Below, piece by piece: positions 16,460 through 25,152 of a stretch of 64,000 bases of DNA (its first letter is position 1; every line of letters starts with the position of its first letter). A program made the position numbers and the translations under genes. A model generated the notes under the pieces. That model was not told where the DNA came from. It searched no databases and saw only the letters and a program-made list of their open reading frames with translations. Location: positions 1 to 64,000 of the forward strand of contig CANMSA010000005.1 of assembly GCA_947500385.1 (NCBI GenBank). Direction: 5' to 3'. This DNA comes from an uncultured Flavobacteriaceae bacterium. GTDB taxonomy: Bacteria > Bacteroidota > Bacteroidia > Flavobacteriales > Flavobacteriaceae.

Positions 16460-16765
16460 ATGAACAATGCGCGAATTTGGGAAATTGAACTCAAAAATTG
16501 GAATAATACTATTTCCGCTTGGTGGCCAACACGCTCTAAAAATGAAATCAGACTTGACAAAAAACGAAAGAATTACACTTTAAAAATAGAACCTTCCTTG
16601 AGAGGTCTAAAAGAAGTTATACAGGAAATAGAAACCGTATTAGAAACTAAATTTGACGGGACTATATATAGTAAGCGGTTTAAAGGGAAGATTAAAAATA
16701 AAAACGCCGCACAGAAATGGCTTTTGGATAAATACACTATTACCAACCATATGTATCGGCAATAG
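16460..16765 (+). CDS. Hypothetical protein, family not recognised
   Basis: A 101-residue basic protein (NARIWEIELKNWNNTISAWW onward) starting at an ATG 9 bp after the R' core. An upstream in-frame start at 16373 would lie within the attC block and is rejected. The C-terminal residues NHMYRQ are encoded by the following attC R'' region. No motif or membrane segment is visible. Confidence 0.6.
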   Translation: MNNARIWEIELKNWNNTISAWWPTRSKNEIRLDKKRKNYTLKIEPSLRGLKEVIQEIETVLETKFDGTIYSKRFKGKIKNKNAAQKWLLDKYTITNHMYRQ

Positions 16766-16840
16766 CGGCTTAAGTGATAAATCACCAAATATGGTATACA
16801 AATTAACAGCGTAAATCTATTTTTAACCCGTAGCCATATT
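16737..16840. repeat. Short attC-like site overlapping a CDS end
   Basis: R'' is TACCAAC (16741-16747) inside the preceding gene, and CTATTACCAAC is partly complementary to GTTAGCTGTAATC at 16444. A possible R' is GTAGCCA (16830-16836). It pairs weakly with GGCACAAC at 18336. Confidence 0.45.
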
Positions 16841-16913
16841 TCAGGAATAAACATTTACAAAATCCAGGAACAATTCTTCTAAACGCCTGTATTTAAAGAA
16901 ACCAAAAATCTAA

Positions 16914-18329
16914 ATGAGAAAAATAAAACTTGCATTCATTTCAGTTATTCTATTTGCCTCAAGCATTGTAGCACAGAATAAAGACCAACTTTTGCACACA
17001 GCATATGCGAAAGACATTCTCACAAAGGAAATTAAAAGAATGATTGAGGAAACAGGTATTCCTTCTATCTCAATCGCTTTGATAAAAGATGAAAGTATAA
17101 TATGGGCAGAAGCCTTTGGATATGCCAATATAAAAACTAAAACACCTGCAACGATATCTACGACCTATTCGACCGGCTCAACAGTTAAACCCTTTATGTC
17201 AATGGCTATTATGCAATTAGTAGAAAAGGGCATCGTTGACTTGGATAAACCAGTAAATAATTATTTAAAAAATCCGATTCCATCTTTTTCAGAAAAAAGC
17301 AAGCCGATTACATTAAGACATTTATTATCACACCAATCGGGAATACCCTCATCAGCAATTTTTGTTCCTGTTTGGGGTGGAGACCATCGAAACACCTTGG
17401 AAGAAATTGCAAAACAAATAAAACCAGTTAGAGCACCTGAAAAAGCGTACGAATATTGTAACAATGGATTTGTGATTTCCGCTTTGGTCATAGAAAACCA
17501 AACAGGTAAGAGGTATGGAGACTACGTACATGAAAATATTTTAAAACCTTTGGGTTTGGAAAACATCGATTTTAATAAACCAACTCCTGAAACCGTTGAG
17601 GAAATGGCTTTACCCTATAGGTTGGTGTATAATAATTCGTTTCCGACAGAACAGCTATATTCATTTCCATATCCCTCGGGTGGACTTACCTATTTAACGC
17701 CATCACAAATGTCAAGATTTTTGATTGCGCATCTTAATAACGGCGTTTACCAAGGAAACATGCTACTAAGTCCTGAGTCAATAGAGCAATTTCACGAAAC
17801 CAGTTTTGGTCACGAATTCTATGGCTTGGGAATTGGAATTGAAAAAAAGAATAACAACACCTATCTATTTCACAATGGTCAAGACGCCTATTCGACTGTT
17901 TTTATCCTAAATCTTGATTTAAAAACTGGAGTATATGTAATGGCAAATGCCGTCTCAAACCGGCAAATGAATGCGCTTGCCGATTTGGCAACTGAACTAA
18001 TGGACGGAAAAAAAGATGTGAAACCGTTACCATCATTTGCAAAAAGAGCATATGAAGAAATACAAATAAGCGAAAGTGAATCGAATAAGGTTATTGGAAC
18101 GTACAACATTACGGGAACGGACTTTACCTTAACCATTCTAAAAAAGAACAACATACTTTATTTGAAAAATCCTGCAAATACTGAATATGAAATGCTCCCG
18201 TACGAAAAGAATAAGTTTTTTCTAAAAATGGAAGAGGAGCAGATTGAATTTACGAATGGAGAAAATGGTATTGACGGAATGGTTTTATACTCAAACGGTA
18301 CTAAGACAATAGCCAAACGTACCAACTAA
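16914..18329 (+). CDS. Secreted serine hydrolase, beta-lactamase (class C/PBP4*) family
   Basis: A 471-residue protein with a signal peptide (KLAFISVILFASSIVAQ). All three family motifs are intact: SxxK as S89-T-V-K92, YxN as YCN (about 182-184) and HxG as HNG (about 319-321). A C-terminal beta domain follows from about residue 380. Members cleave D-amino-acid peptides, esters or beta-lactams; the substrate is not predictable. It is one of the largest cassette genes in the array. Confidence 0.87.
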   Translation: MRKIKLAFISVILFASSIVAQNKDQLLHTAYAKDILTKEIKRMIEETGIPSISIALIKDESIIWAEAFGYANIKTKTPATISTTYSTGSTVKPFMSMAIMQLVEKGIVDLDKPVNNYLKNPIPSFSEKSKPITLRHLLSHQSGIPSSAIFVPVWGGDHRNTLEEIAKQIKPVRAPEKAYEYCNNGFVISALVIENQTGKRYGDYVHENILKPLGLENIDFNKPTPETVEEMALPYRLVYNNSFPTEQLYSFPYPSGGLTYLTPSQMSRFLIAHLNNGVYQGNMLLSPESIEQFHETSFGHEFYGLGIGIEKKNNNTYLFHNGQDAYSTVFILNLDLKTGVYVMANAVSNRQMNALADLATELMDGKKDVKPLPSFAKRAYEEIQISESESNKVIGTYNITGTDFTLTILKKNNILYLKNPANTEYEMLPYEKNKFFLKMEEEQIEFTNGENGIDGMVLYSNGTKTIAKRTN

Positions 18330-18331
18330 AA

Positions 18332-18560
18332 GTTGGCACAACAATGCTATAAGTGATACGGGTTTGGCTGCTTAAACTATCAACCCGGAATATCAACGAT
18401 CACGGCAAAATCTTTTGGATTTGGCATTAAATAAAAAATAAAATCCGCCCGAACGCACCCGTTCGGTACCGGCGGGCAAAAAGATTTCGCTATGCGGGTG
18501 GCTTAAAGCAAAGACCACTTTGATCCCGTACTGTTCGTAATCGAACCGTTTTAGCCAACG
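18332..18560. repeat. attC-like recombination site, long subfamily
   Basis: R'' is GGCACAAC (18335-18342) and R' is GTTTTAG (18548-18554), preceded by TAATCGAACC. The interior from 18347 (ACGGGTTTGGCTGCTTAAAC) resembles those at 4.71 and 12.48 kb. A GC-rich inverted repeat (CCGCCCG/CGGGC region) lies around 18445-18477. Confidence 0.72.
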
Positions 18561-18591
18561 TAACAAACCCATATGAGAATCAATATTACGC

Positions 18592-19503
18592 ATGAATGCT
18601 GCTATAAAAAGTTCCATATATAAGATAAACGAAACAATCCAATTCATAGAGAAGAATCTTGATAAGGATTTGTCTCTCGACGAATTAGCAAGTATTGCGC
18701 ATTACTCACCTTTTCACTTTCATCGGGTGTTTACCAAACTTTGCAAAGAAACCCCATTGACATTTGTTACCAGAAAAAGAATTGAAAAAATTGCTTGGAT
18801 TTTAATCAAAAATAAAGACGTGGCATTAAAGGATTTAATCCACAAATATGGATTTGACAATGGAGTTACCTTCGCCAAGATATTTAAAAAGTTTTATGGC
18901 ATCAGTGCCACCGAGCTAAGAAATCAAACAGATTCATTCTATAAGCAACTCGATCCAAGAAATAGCAAGATTGGAAAACTACCATTTCTTAAGAAGGAAT
19001 ATTTTAGCGATATCAATAATTTACTTCGTTGGATGGATTTAAACGCAGTGGTGGAGGTTAGGCATATTCCAAAAGAAACTTTTGCATATAAGAGGGTTAC
19101 GGGTGCTCCTGAAATGGCAATACAAGCATTTTATGATTTGAGAGATTGGGCCATTGCAAACAATATTGACTATCAACAACCGAAACGATGGGCATGGGCA
19201 TTACATGATAATCCAGCTTTTACCTTAAGTGACAAAGTTAGTCACAGTGCTTGCCTCAAATTACTTACCGGAGAAACATCAAACACTATAAATACATTAG
19301 AGATTGACAAGGGAAAGTACCTCGTAGGAACGTTTAAAATATATGATGAAGATTTCTATAAAGCCTGGGAAGGAATGAGTTATTTTTTGATGACCTCTGG
19401 ATATCGATTTAGAGACAGCATATTTTACGAAGTCCAACATACGGATAGTATTTTCAAGGAGGGATCACGCCACAGTGTAGATATCTGCATTCCTATAGAA
19501 TAG
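18592..19503 (+). CDS. AraC-family regulator with GyrI-like effector domain
   Basis: The 303-residue protein begins with a double helix-turn-helix (SLDELASIAHYSPFHFHRVF, about 28-47, and DLIHKYGFDNGVTFAKIFKK) and continues with a GyrI/Rob-like ligand-binding domain (about 155-303; VEVRHIPKETFAYKRVTG, then YLVGTFKIYDEDFYKAWEGM). This resembles Rob/MarA-type regulators that sense small molecules. It leads a three-gene cassette with a membrane protein (11 bp downstream) and a DUF1801 protein. Confidence 0.88.
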   Translation: MNAAIKSSIYKINETIQFIEKNLDKDLSLDELASIAHYSPFHFHRVFTKLCKETPLTFVTRKRIEKIAWILIKNKDVALKDLIHKYGFDNGVTFAKIFKKFYGISATELRNQTDSFYKQLDPRNSKIGKLPFLKKEYFSDINNLLRWMDLNAVVEVRHIPKETFAYKRVTGAPEMAIQAFYDLRDWAIANNIDYQQPKRWAWALHDNPAFTLSDKVSHSACLKLLTGETSNTINTLEIDKGKYLVGTFKIYDEDFYKAWEGMSYFLMTSGYRFRDSIFYEVQHTDSIFKEGSRHSVDICIPIE

Positions 19504-19514
19504 AATACCAACAC

Positions 19515-19949
19515 ATGAAAAAGGACTCAAAAATGCCTTGGTTAAAAATAATATTGTGGGGCACAATAGGTATTCACTTCATCTTAATATTTCTTTCAAT
19601 TTTGGAAGTAGCCGTATATTCCCTGCTTATTAATCCGGGAAAAGAAGAAAGTTTATATAATCAACACGCACAAACAACGGCACCTTACGTTAGTATTATC
19701 TTTGGCATCATTATCTTTTACTTTGTGGCCAAATCTATTTCAAAGAATAAATCGCAAATTTGGAAAAAAATAGGTATTTGGTTAGCATTGGTTTATATAA
19801 TAACTGACTTGGGAATACTGATTTATTCAAATGTTAATTGGAGTGAAATGTATTTAGTGGTCATTTTATCTGCGGTAACAAAATCTATAAGCTCGTATTT
19901 AGGAGCTATGTCCTCCGGGAAAAAGGACATTCGGAACCTTAAAGCGTAA
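19515..19949 (+). CDS. Four-helix membrane protein
   Basis: A 144-residue protein with hydrophobic segments at about 12-35, 54-74, 83-104 and 109-130, and a charged C-terminus. Family not recognised with confidence. It sits between the AraC/GyrI regulator and a DUF1801 gene with 11- and 17-bp gaps, so it is likely part of that operon. Confidence 0.72.
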   Translation: MKKDSKMPWLKIILWGTIGIHFILIFLSILEVAVYSLLINPGKEESLYNQHAQTTAPYVSIIFGIIIFYFVAKSISKNKSQIWKKIGIWLALVYIITDLGILIYSNVNWSEMYLVVILSAVTKSISSYLGAMSSGKKDIRNLKA

Positions 19950-19966
19950 ACCTAAATAAATTAAGT

Positions 19967-20344
19967 ATGCAGTATGACGCAAAAACTCCATCGGAATACA
20001 TGAAAATGTTAGAATCTGATTGGCGAAAAGACAAAGTCGAAGAGTTAAGAAAATTGATAAAAAAACTTTGTCCGGAATTAAAAGAAGGAATTGAATATAA
20101 GGCCCTTTCCTATGGAAATGAATCGAAAAACATCTTTCACATCAACGCCCAAATGGCTCATGTAGGCCTTTACGTTGGTAACATAGATAAAATCGAAAAC
20201 GCAAGGGAGCTTTTGAAAGAATTCAGTATGGGAAAAGGATGCATTCGAATCAAAAAAAGTATTGACCTTTCAGATACCAAAATCGATGTTTTTATCGAGA
20301 AAGTAATGGTACTTTGGAAGAAGGGTGGCAATACGGATTGCTAA
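19967..20344 (+). CDS. DUF1801-family (YdhG/Fra-like) protein
   Basis: A 125-residue protein with the DUF1801 signature: LRKLIKKLCPELKEGIEYKA near the N-terminus, a central short-strand region (NIFHINAQMAHVGLYVGNID) and GKGCIRIKKSIDL near residue 95. The fold is shared with frataxin-like iron chaperones, but a chaperone role is not demonstrated for this branch. Last gene of the AraC-led cassette. Confidence 0.82.
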   Translation: MQYDAKTPSEYMKMLESDWRKDKVEELRKLIKKLCPELKEGIEYKALSYGNESKNIFHINAQMAHVGLYVGNIDKIENARELLKEFSMGKGCIRIKKSIDLSDTKIDVFIEKVMVLWKKGGNTDC

Positions 20345-20377
20345 TGCCGTAGACGAAAGAATATGAATTTAAAAAAC

Positions 20378-20515
20378 CGGCTATCACAACCTATATAACC
20401 CCTTGCCGGAAAATCGGTATCTTTAAACGCTCCCCTATAAATAAACCTCGGTTACGGTTGCATAGAATATAACCACCAATAGGGCAACGTGCCATCTACA
20501 AGACCGTTGGTATTC
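20378..20515. repeat. attC-like recombination site
   Basis: R'' is TCACAAC (20384-20390), extended CCGGCTATCACAAC, which is roughly complementary to the cassette start GTTTTAGCCAACG (18548). R' is GTTGGTA (20506-20512), preceded by CTACAAGACC. Confidence 0.65.
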
Positions 20516-20548
20516 ATTGATGAACTTAGTTCATCCCATGTATTACAA

Positions 20549-21241
20549 ATGAAATATCTATTTACATTTTTCACCTTACTAATTGCATTTGGATGTTCAA
20601 ATAAGAAAAAGACAACGGATTCACAAAATCCTAAACACCTAAGCAGTGAATATCTTATTGCATTTCTGGATACTATTTATAGAGCGGAGCAAGAACCTAT
20701 AAGGCTAAGAGATTCGCTTGCCGAAAAATTCGGAATGGAATCTGAAGAAAGAAGAGTTCAAAATGAAATTTATAAAAAGAATCATACGATAAACGAGGCT
20801 AAAATTAAAGACTTGTTATCAAAACATGGTTGGCCGTCAAAAGATAGTATTGGGGAACTAGGAAGTCTTACCATTTGCAATGTTCTTCAGCATTCCAGTC
20901 CGGAAGTAAGAGTGGCGTATTTACCAATGATGAGAGATGCTGTTATGAGTAAAAAACTTGCTGCCCGATTTTTGGTAAGGGCTGAAGATAGAATTGCTAC
21001 AGACCGTGGAAATCTTCAAGTATATGGAGGTCAGGTAAAGTATTACCCCGAAACCAAAAGCTTTAATGTTTGGCCAGTATATGACCCTGTCAATATAGAT
21101 AAAAGAAGGGCCGAAATAGGTCTTGGTCCCATAGCGGAACATTTAAAAAATAGGTTTAATCTGGAATGGAATCTTGAAGAGCAAATTAAACGAAGTGAAG
21201 AATTTGAAACAAAACGAAACGCCAACAATGGCTATAAGTAA
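20549..21241 (+). CDS. DUF6624-family lipoprotein
   Basis: The 230-residue protein has a lipoprotein signal (KYLFTFFTLLIAFGC) and the DUF6624 core: a helical EYLIAFLDTIYRAEQEPIR region, HGWPSKDSIGELG, then AARFLVRAEDRIATDRG and QVYGGQ with a conserved aspartate/arginine-rich face. Function unknown. The ATG at 20549 is chosen because it begins the signal peptide. Its C-terminal NANNGYK is encoded by the R''/L'' part of the next attC-like site. Confidence 0.82.
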   Translation: MKYLFTFFTLLIAFGCSNKKKTTDSQNPKHLSSEYLIAFLDTIYRAEQEPIRLRDSLAEKFGMESEERRVQNEIYKKNHTINEAKIKDLLSKHGWPSKDSIGELGSLTICNVLQHSSPEVRVAYLPMMRDAVMSKKLAARFLVRAEDRIATDRGNLQVYGGQVKYYPETKSFNVWPVYDPVNIDKRRAEIGLGPIAEHLKNRFNLEWNLEEQIKRSEEFETKRNANNGYK

Positions 21242-21396
21242 TTGCTTGTTCTCACCAACTCCTGAATCCAAAGGATTTGGGAGTTACGGATTTTTAGTTC
21301 GGTGTGTATTTGCAACCCGCCAGAACGCACCGTTCGGAACGTGCGGGAGTTAAGGGATAAAAACACGTCTACTCATAGCCGAGACCATTGTAAGAA
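21217..21396. repeat. attC-like recombination site overlapping a CDS end
   Basis: R'' is CGCCAAC (21220-21226) inside the preceding gene; R' is ATTGTAA (21387-21393). The L boxes can be read here: CAATGGCTATAA on the left and TCATAGCCGAGACCATTG on the right pair with a few extrahelical bases, as in a folded attC. An inner GC-rich repeat (CCGCC...GCGGG) spans about 21318-21344. Confidence 0.72.
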
Positions 21397-21398
21397 AT

Positions 21399-21869
21399 TT
21401 GAATGATATAGAAAAAATAGCGCTGCACTTTGGAACTCCAGAACACGGATGGCTCCCGATTCAATTTAAATATTCAACGTTAGAATTGAATTTTGATGCT
21501 TCAGACGTCCCAAAAAACCCTACCGACTTACTTTGTGAATGTCTCATAGCCACGCTACAGGGAATTGAATCGAAAATGTATTGGTTTTTAGAACCCGGAT
21601 ATTACCTATTTGAATTGATTCCCAATGGCAAGGTAATTGATTTGTTCGTTTCAGCAAGCAGTGATTCGATCGTAAAACAACTGGAAATACACCGAATATC
21701 AGGAAGTTTTGAGTCAATAGTTGTACCAATGTATCGGAGTTTAAAAACGTTCAATACCGTAAAATTTAATGATACCGACTGGGAGAAAATCGAAGAAAAA
21801 AAGCTGGAAAAATTAACCGAATTAATAAACCAAAGAAAAACTGCTTTCAACAATGGCCATAATTCATAG
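21399..21869 (+). CDS. Hypothetical protein, family not recognised
   Basis: A 156-residue acidic cytoplasmic protein starting at TTG 21399, only 6 bp after R'. Regular beta pattern (GWLPIQFKYSTLELNFDASD) and helical C-terminus. Its last residues FNNGHNS are encoded by the R''/L'' part of the next attC-like site, echoing the NNGYK ending of the preceding gene. No function can be assigned. Confidence 0.62.
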   Translation: MNDIEKIALHFGTPEHGWLPIQFKYSTLELNFDASDVPKNPTDLLCECLIATLQGIESKMYWFLEPGYYLFELIPNGKVIDLFVSASSDSIVKQLEIHRISGSFESIVVPMYRSLKTFNTVKFNDTDWEKIEEKKLEKLTELINQRKTAFNNGHNS

Positions 21870-21955
21870 CTGCCCTTCTACTAAATTGAAAATTACTACT
21901 TTTAAAACAGCCGGGTTCCGTAGTTAGAAATCATTGGCTAGGTGTTACCGGTAAT
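21842..21955. repeat. attC-like recombination site overlapping a CDS end
   Basis: R'' is TTTCAAC (21845-21851) inside the preceding gene, followed by AATGGCCATAATTCATAG. It is complementary to the cassette start ATTGTAAGAAA. The R' of the next cassette is GTTACCG (21944-21950). Confidence 0.6.
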
Positions 21956-21969
21956 TACAGAATTGGGCA

Positions 21970-22860
21970 ATGAGATTTTTATTTTTTATACTACTTATAC
22001 AATCTAACGGTATGTTTGGCCAGGACCTAGATTCTTTGAAAGAGACTTATCTGAAAGATTTCAAAGAAGCGTTTAACAAAGAGCGTTTTGAAATTGGTAA
22101 GATGACTATCAAGCAAGATTCGGTCAAGAATTATTTTGAAGTTGATATTGTTCCCCAAAAAGAAGGTGTACATTTCATAAAACAAACGTTTCAATATGAA
22201 AGTGGGTGGGGCTATAAAAACAATAGTATTCTTACTATCATCAAAGTAGGAAAAAAAGGAACTTCAAGGACTTTTTCCGGAAAAAGACCAAACCCTTTTA
22301 TCAGTTATACGGCATCGGTAGGAGATACCATAGTAATTCCTATTTATTGGAACAACCATATGGTAGCAAACAACTTTTCAACTGGAAATAAACAAGAACA
22401 GGACATCTGGGGGAAAATAGATTTAGACCATAAGCAATGGAAACAGGAAGAAAGACAGTTACCTTGGGATATAAAAAATAAGGTAGACGAGTTAAAAGTA
22501 ATCGATGTATTTTCTGAATATGCTATTCATAGACATTTAAGAGAAGAAACAGTAAATCATACGATTCGATTTGAAGCTATTGACCCTGGTGAGTTTACTC
22601 TAAGAATAGGAAGTGTAGAAGTACCCATGCTTATTTTTCCAAAGGGAAAAAGTATCCGGAAAAATGTCACGCAGGTAATCGGTCTTCAATGGGAAGAAAA
22701 TGTCTCTTCTAGCGGTCTTCCATATGACTATACCAATGAAACAAAATGCGCAATATTAAGGGTTGGTGATGTGATTGATGTATCCTTCAATAGCTATGTT
22801 CAAGAACCTAAAAATCCGTTAATGATCAGCACAAAACTGGAAATAAGTAAACAACATTAA
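21970..22860 (+). CDS. Secreted hypothetical protein
   Basis: A 296-residue protein with a short signal peptide (RFLFFILLIQSNGMFGQ) and two beta-rich repeats of similar feel: FEVDIVPQKEGVHFIKQTF (about 57-75) and a later IRFEAIDPGEFTLRIG (about 198-213). I do not recognise the family. Single-gene cassette. Confidence 0.65.
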   Translation: MRFLFFILLIQSNGMFGQDLDSLKETYLKDFKEAFNKERFEIGKMTIKQDSVKNYFEVDIVPQKEGVHFIKQTFQYESGWGYKNNSILTIIKVGKKGTSRTFSGKRPNPFISYTASVGDTIVIPIYWNNHMVANNFSTGNKQEQDIWGKIDLDHKQWKQEERQLPWDIKNKVDELKVIDVFSEYAIHRHLREETVNHTIRFEAIDPGEFTLRIGSVEVPMLIFPKGKSIRKNVTQVIGLQWEENVSSSGLPYDYTNETKCAILRVGDVIDVSFNSYVQEPKNPLMISTKLEISKQH

Positions 22861-22862
22861 AC

Positions 22863-22996
22863 GACCACCAACACAGTGTATAAGTAATAGCAAGTTCCGT
22901 AATAAAACAACTGTAGGAACATACAAAAAAGGTCAGCGTAAAACCGAAAAGTTGTGAGTAGAAATCTACTCATACGCGAGACCGTTGTAAGCAACC
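22863..22996. repeat. attC-like recombination site
   Basis: R'' is CACCAAC (22866-22872), followed by ACAGTGTATAAGTAATAGC. R' is GTTGTAA (22984-22990), preceded by CATACGCGAGACC. ACCACCAACA is partly complementary to TGTTACCGGT at 21943. Confidence 0.65.
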
Positions 22997-23028
22997 GACA
23001 AATCGATAAATCCTAAAACATATATCCA

Positions 23029-23481
23029 ATGAAAAAACTACTTATCGGCCTTATTTTAATCTTTTCAAGTGTGAGCTTATCCTTCTCGCAAGCGTCCGAA
23101 AAAGAAAAGGAAATAATTAAACTCTCAAAGGAAAAATGGCAATGGATGGCGGACAAAGATGTCGACAAACTTGCCATACTTTTTGATGACAAGTCCAAGT
23201 TTGTGCATATGAGCGGGACCTGGAAAAAGGAAAGAGAACTCAAAATCATTGAATCGGGAAGTATTTGGTATAAAAATGCGGAGGTGCATGACGTGGCTGT
23301 TGAGATTTTTGACCATACGGCTGTTCTTTGGAATCGTATTACCCTAGTGGCACATGTTAGAGGAAATGACGTTTCGAATGAGTTCACCGTTACCGAAATT
23401 TATAAAAAGGGAACTGACGGTTGGAAATTGTTAGACTTGACCTTTAGCAAAGTGCGTGACACACATACAATAGCACATTAG
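23029..23481 (+). CDS. Secreted NTF2-like (DUF4440-type) protein
   Basis: A 150-residue protein with a signal peptide (LLIGLILIFSSVSLSFSQA) and an NTF2-like domain: LSKEKWQWMADKDVDKLAIL, FDDKSKFVHMSGTWKK, VHDVAVEIFDHTAVLWNRI and GWKLLDLTFS. Such domains are small ligand-binding or enzyme scaffolds; the specific role is unknown. Single-gene cassette. Confidence 0.8.
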   Translation: MKKLLIGLILIFSSVSLSFSQASEKEKEIIKLSKEKWQWMADKDVDKLAILFDDKSKFVHMSGTWKKERELKIIESGSIWYKNAEVHDVAVEIFDHTAVLWNRITLVAHVRGNDVSNEFTVTEIYKKGTDGWKLLDLTFSKVRDTHTIAH

Positions 23482-23503
23482 CGAACAGATGAAAATTACA
23501 AAG

Positions 23504-23590
23504 CGACGCACAACATAGCGTTGGATCAATTGCGGCGTGCTTCTCACAAACCATCTCGCGCCCAATTATACACAAGACCGTTGGTTTTAA
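23504..23590. repeat. attC-like recombination site
   Basis: R'' is GCACAAC (23508-23514) with AGCGACGCACAAC partly complementary to GTTGTAAGCAAC (22984). R' is GTTGGTT (23580-23586), preceded by ACACAAGACC. Confidence 0.65.
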
Positions 23591-23623
23591 GCCAAAAAAT
23601 TGTAACAACATATAATTTGTAAA

Positions 23624-24205
23624 ATGTTTAGTGAAATAGTAGAACTTATTAGAAAAGCCATAGATATTTCTGATGAAGAAGCTAAAATAATTGAAGATTG
23701 TATTCCAGTTAAAACTTTTGAAAAAGGGACCATATTGCTAAAAGAAGGTCAAGTCTCAAGAGAATCATATCAAAATTTATCAGGATTAGTTCGCAAATAC
23801 TATATCATTGATGGTAATGAAATAACCACGAATTTTTACGAGGAAGGTACATCGATCGCTTCTTTCACCAGTCTACATCAAAAAACACCTGCAAAGCACT
23901 ATTTTCAATGTATAGAAGATTGTAAGCTTGCCGTTTTGAATAAGGACAAAGAATTGGAGCTCATAGAAAAAGTTCCACAGTATGAAACCTTGTGCAGAAC
24001 TTCAGTTGAAGAAGATTTAGGTAAACAACAAGATTCTTTGGCTACTTATTTGATTTCTTCGCCCGAGCAACGTTATTTAAGTTTACTAAATGATAAACCA
24101 AAGCTTTTAAATCGAGTTCCACTCTATTATTTAGCGAGTTATATTGGTGTAAAACCAGAATCTTTAAGTAGAATAAGAAAAAGGATTATGAAAAACAGGT
24201 CCTAA
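23624..24205 (+). CDS. Crp/Fnr-family transcriptional regulator (cassette copy 5)
   Basis: A 193-residue protein with a sensor roll (about 20-120) and winged helix (LASYIGVKPESLSRIRKR, about 170-188). Unlike the other four copies, it has no plus-strand gene directly behind it. In the same cassette unit (no attC-like core is visible between 23.59 and 26.45 kb) two divergent promoters at 25.85-25.97 kb carry identical TTGAC-N4-GTTAA type sites at the same -40.5 spacing, so those genes are its likely targets. Confidence 0.9.
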   Translation: MFSEIVELIRKAIDISDEEAKIIEDCIPVKTFEKGTILLKEGQVSRESYQNLSGLVRKYYIIDGNEITTNFYEEGTSIASFTSLHQKTPAKHYFQCIEDCKLAVLNKDKELELIEKVPQYETLCRTSVEEDLGKQQDSLATYLISSPEQRYLSLLNDKPKLLNRVPLYYLASYIGVKPESLSRIRKRIMKNRS

Positions 24206-24221
24206 TAATTTTTTTACGGAA

Positions 24222-24625
24222 CTACCAATATTCAAAAATTTTAGAAATTGTACCTTTTTCAAATTCAAAAAGAGTCATTTGTGCTTTTCCCTCTAATATT
24301 GTTCCATTTTTTTAGACAGATAGCTTCTTTGAACAACAACGACATTTAGACCTACCATTTTATTCTTTATTTTAATCTCCATAATCTCCCCATTATTTGC
24401 TCGATTGTTTTGGTTTCGAACATACCCATTGTACAAATTTTCGCGAGAATAAATGCCTCCATATGCTGGATGTACATGGGGGAAATCATCGGTAAAAAGG
24501 CTAAAGATGCTATCAATATTCCTTCTTGTTGCATTCGACCGAAATATTTTAAGGTTCAAATCATAATACTTCCCCACCACAATTTCTAAAGAATCTTTAG
24601 GAGATTGGGTAAAATGCTGTGCCAT
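24222..24625 (-). pseudogene. NTF2/SnoaL-like gene with a frameshift in a poly-A run
   Basis: The intact part starts at 24625 (MAQHFTQSPKDSLEI) and reads to a stop at 24293, 110 residues, ending SYLSKKMEQY. In the neighbouring frame the sequence continues as NGTILEGKAQMTLFEF and on to a stop at 24222-24224, which completes a normal NTF2-like strand pair. One extra A in the seven-A run (24307-24313 on the plus strand) would join the two. It could be a real mutation, a slippery site or a sequencing error. Confidence 0.65.
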
Positions 24626-24699
24626 GGATCGGTACGTTTAAAAAGTATGGATGTTAAGGTCATTACTATTTTAATTCGTGTTTTCATCAGTGGCATTGA

Positions 24700-25152
24700 T
24701 TATGGATTAAGAAAAAAAAATACGTTTCGTATGTATTTTGCCAGTAAAAAACTTAGTAGAACCCATAGTGTATTAAAGCAATAGTGTAGTGCCTTCCTTT
24801 TTGTTCTATAAACAAGCTTATTCCCTTTAAAAACAGCTACTATAATGCCCATGATTATAAACCAGAAAGTAAATAGGGGCGATATTCTTTTGTAGATTAA
24901 TAGACCTACTAAATCATGAATAAAACCTGAAAAACAAAAAGTAAAAACTATTGCCAAATAGTTATTCGTAATTCGCCTTAATGGTTTATAAACATATTTG
25001 TTGAGGTAATAATGCCATATCGGATTCCAGTGTACCCAAAACAAATTAAAAGAATTCGCCCCCAAAGACCTTTTTAGCATATTCCCTAAAGAATTCGAAG
25101 ATCCCAGCGGAACACCATTTCGCCTTTTCACATAGTTCTTTAGAGAAATCAT
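24700..25152 (-). CDS. Short MBOAT-like membrane acyltransferase homologue
   Basis: A 150-residue membrane protein (ATG at 25152, overlapping the upstream gene's stop by 4 bp as ATGA). It contains FWVHWNPIWHYYLNKYVYKP (about 37-56) and FCFSGFIHDLVG (about 74-85), matching the conserved WxxW...Y region and the catalytic-histidine motif (FxxSGxxH) of MBOAT-family O-acyltransferases. It is much shorter than the usual 400 or more residues, so it is either a minimal homologue or the catalytic core of a truncated one. Four membrane segments are visible. Cotranscribed with the DUF4386 gene. Confidence 0.6.
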   Translation of the reverse strand: MISLKNYVKRRNGVPLGSSNSLGNMLKRSLGANSFNLFWVHWNPIWHYYLNKYVYKPLRRITNNYLAIVFTFCFSGFIHDLVGLLIYKRISPLFTFWFIIMGIIVAVFKGNKLVYRTKRKALHYCFNTLWVLLSFLLAKYIRNVFFFLNP

